Of a stretch of DNA of 23,848 nt, positions 21,939 through 23,848 are shown one piece after another. The stretch is from a virus. Made by a program: the position numbers and the translations under genes. Under the pieces are notes generated by a model. The model had not been told where the DNA came from. It searched no databases and saw only the letters and a list, made by a program, of their open reading frames with translations. The stretch is taken from the IMG/VR virus record IMGVR_UViG_3300013138_000045, positions 1 to 23,848 of that record. One strand, given 5' to 3'. Positions within the stretch are counted from its first letter, which is position 1; each line of letters opens with the position of its first letter.

Positions 21939-22141
21939 GCTTTCGCCTCCTGGTGAAATCTGGACGCTACCCTTGGTAAAAGCTCGCAAGAACCATCCAC
22001 CATCCGGGCGCCTCCGTAATGGCAGAGCAACATGATCCAGCGACGAGCATCCTGCTTGGTGATCGTGAGTTCAGATGCCAAAACTGCTGCGTTCATCGGT
22101 ACCTCTGAAAGCTTTGTGCAAACCTCTTTAACCGTTGCCAT
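21935..22141 (-). CDS. Small winged-helix/HTH-like protein, 68 aa
   Basis: The ATG at 22141 (MATVKEVCTKLSEVPM...) is chosen because AAGGAGGGAAAAT precedes it; the longer frame from GTG 22168 starts within untranslated sequence. NAAVLASELTITKQDARRWI is an HTH-like helix-turn-helix, and the rest (MLLCHYGGARMVDGSCELL) fits a small wing. It probably binds DNA, perhaps as a regulator. The stop overlaps the next gene's GTG. Confidence 0.65.
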   Translation of the reverse strand: MATVKEVCTKLSEVPMNAAVLASELTITKQDARRWIMLLCHYGGARMVDGSCELLPRVASRFHQEAKA

Positions 22142-22183
22142 ATTTTCCCTCCTTTTTAAATTTTCCACGTTTTTAGATGGTTT

Positions 22184-22951
22184 TCAAAACGGAATATCAT
22201 CCGCCGGCCCGGCTCCGACTGCGGCTTCTTCCTGCCTCCAGCCGGCTTTCTTCTTCGCTTCCTCGATCACAGCCTTTCTCTCTTCCGGGGTCATGGCGGC
22301 GTTTTTGGTCCTCTCGGCTTCCAGGGCTCTCAGTTCGGCCTCTGTTTCCTCGCGGCGATCATCTTCGGCCTGCTTCTGCTTTTCGAATTTCTCTCTGCTG
22401 GCTATCTGTCGTGGTGCTTCACCTTTAGCCCGAAGGTTCGTTCCTGCCGCTCTTGAGTTTTTGGGTATGGGTTTTTCGTCCTCACTTTCCGGTTCCCCCA
22501 CTCGTGGGGGTAAGGGGGAATGTTTAGAAACTGAAACTGAAGATGAAGACCCCCGTTTTGCTTGGGAATTTGCTTCGTCTTTGCTTGGCTTTTGCTTGGC
22601 TTTACCTCCCTTTCTACCGGCCTCGCGTCGTGATTGCCTGATTGCTTCTTCCCTGCACATGCGGCGATTATAGATAATGCCATCCTCGCTGATATTTGCT
22701 ACCCTTTTGCTCAATAATTGCTTGGCGTTTGCTTGCCATTTTGCTTCCGAGATTCCGAGCATTTGCGCGATTTCCGCATCTTTCATGGGAGTCCCGTCGG
22801 AGAAAACGAGACGCCCGCGTTGCTCAGATTCGTGCATAAAACAGAGCAACTCGTGCCAGATTCCGCGGGCCTCATAATCGAGAGATTGCACGCCGGGATC
22901 CTTGCGCCAGTCGCCAGGGTAGAATTGAAAAGCCGGGAGTTTCTCAGACAC
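22184..22951 (-). CDS. DUF1376-like phage replication protein with SSB-like C-terminal tip
   Basis: The GTG at 22951 is chosen for GGAGG six bases upstream; an ATG at 22975 overlaps that site. Residues 1-110 are the DUF1376/replisome-organiser-type winged-helix domain (KLPAFQFYPGDWRKDPGVQS, DYEARGIWHELLCFMHES, IAQMLGISEAKWQANAKQLL). A basic linker (REAGRKGGKAKQKPSKDEAN) and a long acidic/basic coiled coil (residues about 185-240) follow, and the last residues are GPADDIPF, like the C-terminal tip of single-stranded-DNA-binding proteins. Probably an origin-binding replication initiator. The gene itself contains repeat clusters that look like the origin. It overlaps the upstream Cys-rich ORF by 8 bases. 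Confidence 0.75.
   Translation of the reverse strand: MSEKLPAFQFYPGDWRKDPGVQSLDYEARGIWHELLCFMHESEQRGRLVFSDGTPMKDAEIAQMLGISEAKWQANAKQLLSKRVANISEDGIIYNRRMCREEAIRQSRREAGRKGGKAKQKPSKDEANSQAKRGSSSSVSVSKHSPLPPRVGEPESEDEKPIPKNSRAAGTNLRAKGEAPRQIASREKFEKQKQAEDDRREETEAELRALEAERTKNAAMTPEERKAVIEEAKKKAGWRQEEAAVGAGPADDIPF
22495..22768. other. Candidate replication origin inside the replication gene (iterons, A/G-rich stretch, palindrome)
   Basis: TTTGCTT (minus AAGCAAA) occurs at 22557, 22569, 22580, 22591 and, with small changes, at 22695, 22706, 22717, 22728 and 22739: steps of 12, 11, 11 and then exactly 11, 11, 11, 11. A degenerate copy is at 22762. The copies are read in different codon frames (AKQ, PSK, EAN, QAK), so the period is not due to a protein repeat. 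Beside them lie an A/G-rich 40-base stretch (22511-22550, about 62% A+T) and a 16-base palindrome (CCCCCAC-TC-GTGGGGG, 22495-22510). The order iterons, AT-rich part, palindrome matches lambda-type origins in gene O. Confidence 0.55.
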
Positions 22952-23126
22952 CTTCCACCTCCAAAAATTCATCACATTCGCGCCATTTCCGAATCTCGGT
23001 GGTCAAGTCCCATCGTCTGCACACTCGACTGGTCAGACGGCAGAAATGTACCATGCCCCCGCCTCCACAGTCACAAGGCCGGTGGTATAAATGTTGGCAA
23101 GGGTGATGTAATACGACTTGACACAT
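22944..23126 (-). CDS. Cys-rich 60-aa protein, possible zinc binding
   Basis: ATG at 23126 overlaps the upstream stop (TGATG) and the stop overlaps the replication-gene start by 8 bases, a pattern supporting a real gene. Seven Cys are present, including PCQHLYHRPCDCGGGG and FCRLTSRVCRRW, giving two possible zinc-binding pairs. No family is recognised. It could be a small DNA- or protein-binding factor. An alternative is that it is a shadow of a frameshifted methyltransferase, but the overlapping junctions argue against that. Confidence 0.45.
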   Translation of the reverse strand: MCQVVLHHPCQHLYHRPCDCGGGGMVHFCRLTSRVCRRWDLTTEIRKWRECDEFLEVEGV

Positions 23127-23440
23127 CACACTTTTAACATCTTTATCCCGTACAGCAGAGTCTTGGTTCTCATTTTGGCATCGGCGGCATCGGCGGCATA
23201 GGCGGCACGGGTGGCATCGATCTCGCGGCCATAAGGTGGGTTCATAAAAACGGTGTGGCCACCCCACGAGCGGGAAAGTCCGTCAAGTTCCTTATCGAAG
23301 AAAGTGCAGCATTTGGCGTTCTCAATGGAGGCGCAAGGGTCGAGATCGAATGTGAACTCATTATCAAGTTCATTGAATAACTCCCACGGCGTTTCCCATT
23401 CGTCAGTTTTGCTTGTTGTCAGACCGGAATTAAAGCTCAC
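23126..23440 (-). CDS. Truncated phage DNA N6-adenine methyltransferase
   Basis: A 104-aa protein matching the first half of phage Dam-like enzymes: DEWETPWELFNELDNEFTFD, LDPCASIENAKCCTFF, DGLSRSWGG and the catalytic motif NPPYGREI at about residues 68-75. These enzymes methylate adenine in DNA, often for protection from restriction. The family is usually about 150-180 aa; here the part after NPPYGREI is replaced by an Ala/Asp-rich stretch (AAYAADAADAK) from a 9-base tandem repeat and a short tail. The other frames do not continue the domain. Start GTG has AGGTG upstream. Probably inactive or reduced. Confidence 0.7.
   Translation of the reverse strand: MSFNSGLTTSKTDEWETPWELFNELDNEFTFDLDPCASIENAKCCTFFDKELDGLSRSWGGHTVFMNPPYGREIDATRAAYAADAADAKMRTKTLLYGIKMLKV
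23177..23219. repeat. 9-bp tandem repeat (GGCATCGGC), about 4.7 copies
   Basis: Units GGCATCGGC, GGCATCGGC, GGCATAGGC, GGCACGGGT and a partial GGCATCG follow one another. They lie exactly where the methyltransferase loses similarity to its family, suggesting replication slippage or a joining scar. Confidence 0.8.
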
Positions 23441-23463
23441 TTATCCACACCTTTTTCCACATG

Positions 23464-23487
23464 AAAAAAGCCGGTGCGCCGACCGGC
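23464..23487 (-). terminator. Intrinsic terminator before methyltransferase gene
   Basis: Minus strand GCCGGT-CGGCGC-ACCGGC followed by six T (complement of A at 23464-23469). It lies after the 59-aa gene and 24 bases before the methyltransferase start, in the 98-base spacer. Confidence 0.75.
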
Positions 23488-23538
23488 CTGTCATTTGAGG
23501 TTCCCAGCCTCGATAGATTGTCGCCCCGGTTTGTGTGG

Positions 23539-23718
23539 TCACTTTTTACACCCAAGATCTTCTTTAATTGCCATCCATAGATCACGAATTATCCGAGCGT
23601 TAAAACTCGCCGGTTCAGAATCACGCGACAACATTTCATCAAGGTGTTTGTATCGCCGATAGATATCCGCTATTGCACTACCCTCATCGTCTGGATGAAT
23701 GATAAATGGATGGGTCAC
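23539..23718 (-). CDS. Hypothetical 59-aa protein
   Basis: GTG at 23718 overlaps the previous stop (GTGA) and has GGAGGGAAT upstream. The product starts MTHPFIIHPDDEGSAIADIY and continues with helical, charged sequence (RRYKHLDEMLSRDSEPASFN, ARIIRDLWMAIKEDLGCKK). Composition is normal and no family is recognised. It is followed by a terminator. Confidence 0.6.
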   Translation of the reverse strand: MTHPFIIHPDDEGSAIADIYRRYKHLDEMLSRDSEPASFNARIIRDLWMAIKEDLGCKK

Positions 23719-23848
23719 TTCATTCCCTCCAATATTGCTATTGCCTCATCAAGTAGTTTGGCCCGCTGGTCACAGTTATTATTCATCGTCTCCAAAAGAA
23801 TATTTGTATTGCCAGGGGGATCGTCAGGGACAACCCATTTGCAGTTAC
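23715..23848 (-). CDS. C-terminal part of a gene entering from the right edge
   Basis: An open frame enters at the edge and ends at TGA 23715-23717, giving 43 residues (NCKWVVPDDPPGNTNILLET then MNNNCDQRAKLLDEAIAILE). It overlaps the next start as GTGA. An internal ATG at 23786 preceded by GGAGACG could start a separate 23-aa peptide. No family is recognisable from this fragment. Confidence 0.45.
   Translation of the reverse strand, partial: NCKWVVPDDPPGNTNILLETMNNNCDQRAKLLDEAIAILEGMK

Noticed and set aside
22032-22673. 213-codon plus-strand open frame opposite the replication gene
   Set aside because: Ser/Ala-rich low-complexity product, no start signal or domain; explained by Lys/Glu/Ala-rich codons on the minus strand and by the repeats.
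22557-22745. Short repeats considered as a CRISPR array
   Set aside because: Units are only 7 bases at 11-base steps inside a gene; they fit origin iterons, not CRISPR repeats and spacers.
22944-23267. Simple frameshift as the cause of methyltransferase truncation
   Set aside because: Neither other frame after the NPPY motif continues the methyltransferase domain, so one missing base would not restore it.
23441-23542. 33-aa minus ORF starting with a GTGA overlap
   Set aside because: It runs through the intrinsic terminator hairpin and its U-tract, and the product has no protein-like pattern; the junction is probably chance.

Overview
This window is a late-gene segment of a tailed bacteriophage (siphovirus-type, HK97-fold head) or of a prophage. 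Almost every gene lies on the minus strand, and most are joined by 1- to 11-base stop/start overlaps (ATGA, GTGA, TGATG), as in a phage late operon. Only one plus-strand gene is convincing, and it is the most unusual thing here. No tRNA, rRNA, integrase or host gene is visible, so the host cannot be named. The endolysin has a DUF1906-type catalytic domain, common in phages of Gram-positive hosts and especially actinobacteria; this is only a weak hint.

Layout in the direction of transcription, right to left. (1) 23848-21549, replication and small genes: two micro-ORFs, a truncated N6-adenine methyltransferase, a Cys-rich 60-aa ORF, a DUF1376-like replication protein ending in an SSB-like DDIPF tip, a small HTH-like protein and a coiled-coil protein. 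The DUF1376-like gene contains at least nine copies of a 7-base repeat at 11-12 base steps, an A/G-rich stretch and a palindrome, which looks like a lambda-O-style origin inside the gene. (2) 21552-21453: a consensus promoter followed at once by an intrinsic terminator, just before the packaging genes. (3) 21453-14890: small and large terminase, a portal-MuF fusion, prohead protease and major capsid protein. (4) 14852-11396: strong hairpins, a 67-aa protein, a GT4-like glycosyltransferase and the connector/neck genes (gp6-like, head-tail adaptor, unknown, HK97 gp10-like, DUF3168-like). (5) 11301-4206, tail: two related tail-tube proteins with a 54-aa ORF between them, the G/G-T tail assembly chaperones with a canonical -1 slippery heptamer (CCCTTTG), a short tape measure protein, a distal-tail-like protein with calcium-loop motifs, and a hub-like protein. 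(6) 4197-1: holin-like protein, two-domain endolysin, small hypothetical, RusA-type resolvase, a 34-aa mini-paralogue of the tail-fibre N terminus, a beta-propeller-like tail fibre/spike and a membrane-anchored protein cut by the window edge.

The main discovery candidate is at 17011-17829. The portal-MuF protein is interrupted by a 273-aa intein with intact splicing residues, placed at the conserved HPN|C motif of the MuF domain. The intein has no sense-strand endonuclease. Instead its opposite strand carries, wholly inside the intein, a 231-codon gene (17071-17766, plus) for a helix-turn-helix plus Vsr/DUF559-like PD-(D/E)XK (EDxHD-type) nuclease. That gene has its own extended -10 promoter (TGTTATAAT, 17017-17025) and ribosome-binding site (GGAAAGG, 17056-17062), both embedded in the codons of intein splicing blocks G and F. 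The two genes are in exact codon register on opposite strands, so 232 codons serve both the intein and the putative homing endonuclease. If confirmed, this is a selfish element in which the protein-splicing domain and its homing nuclease are encoded on opposite strands of the same DNA.
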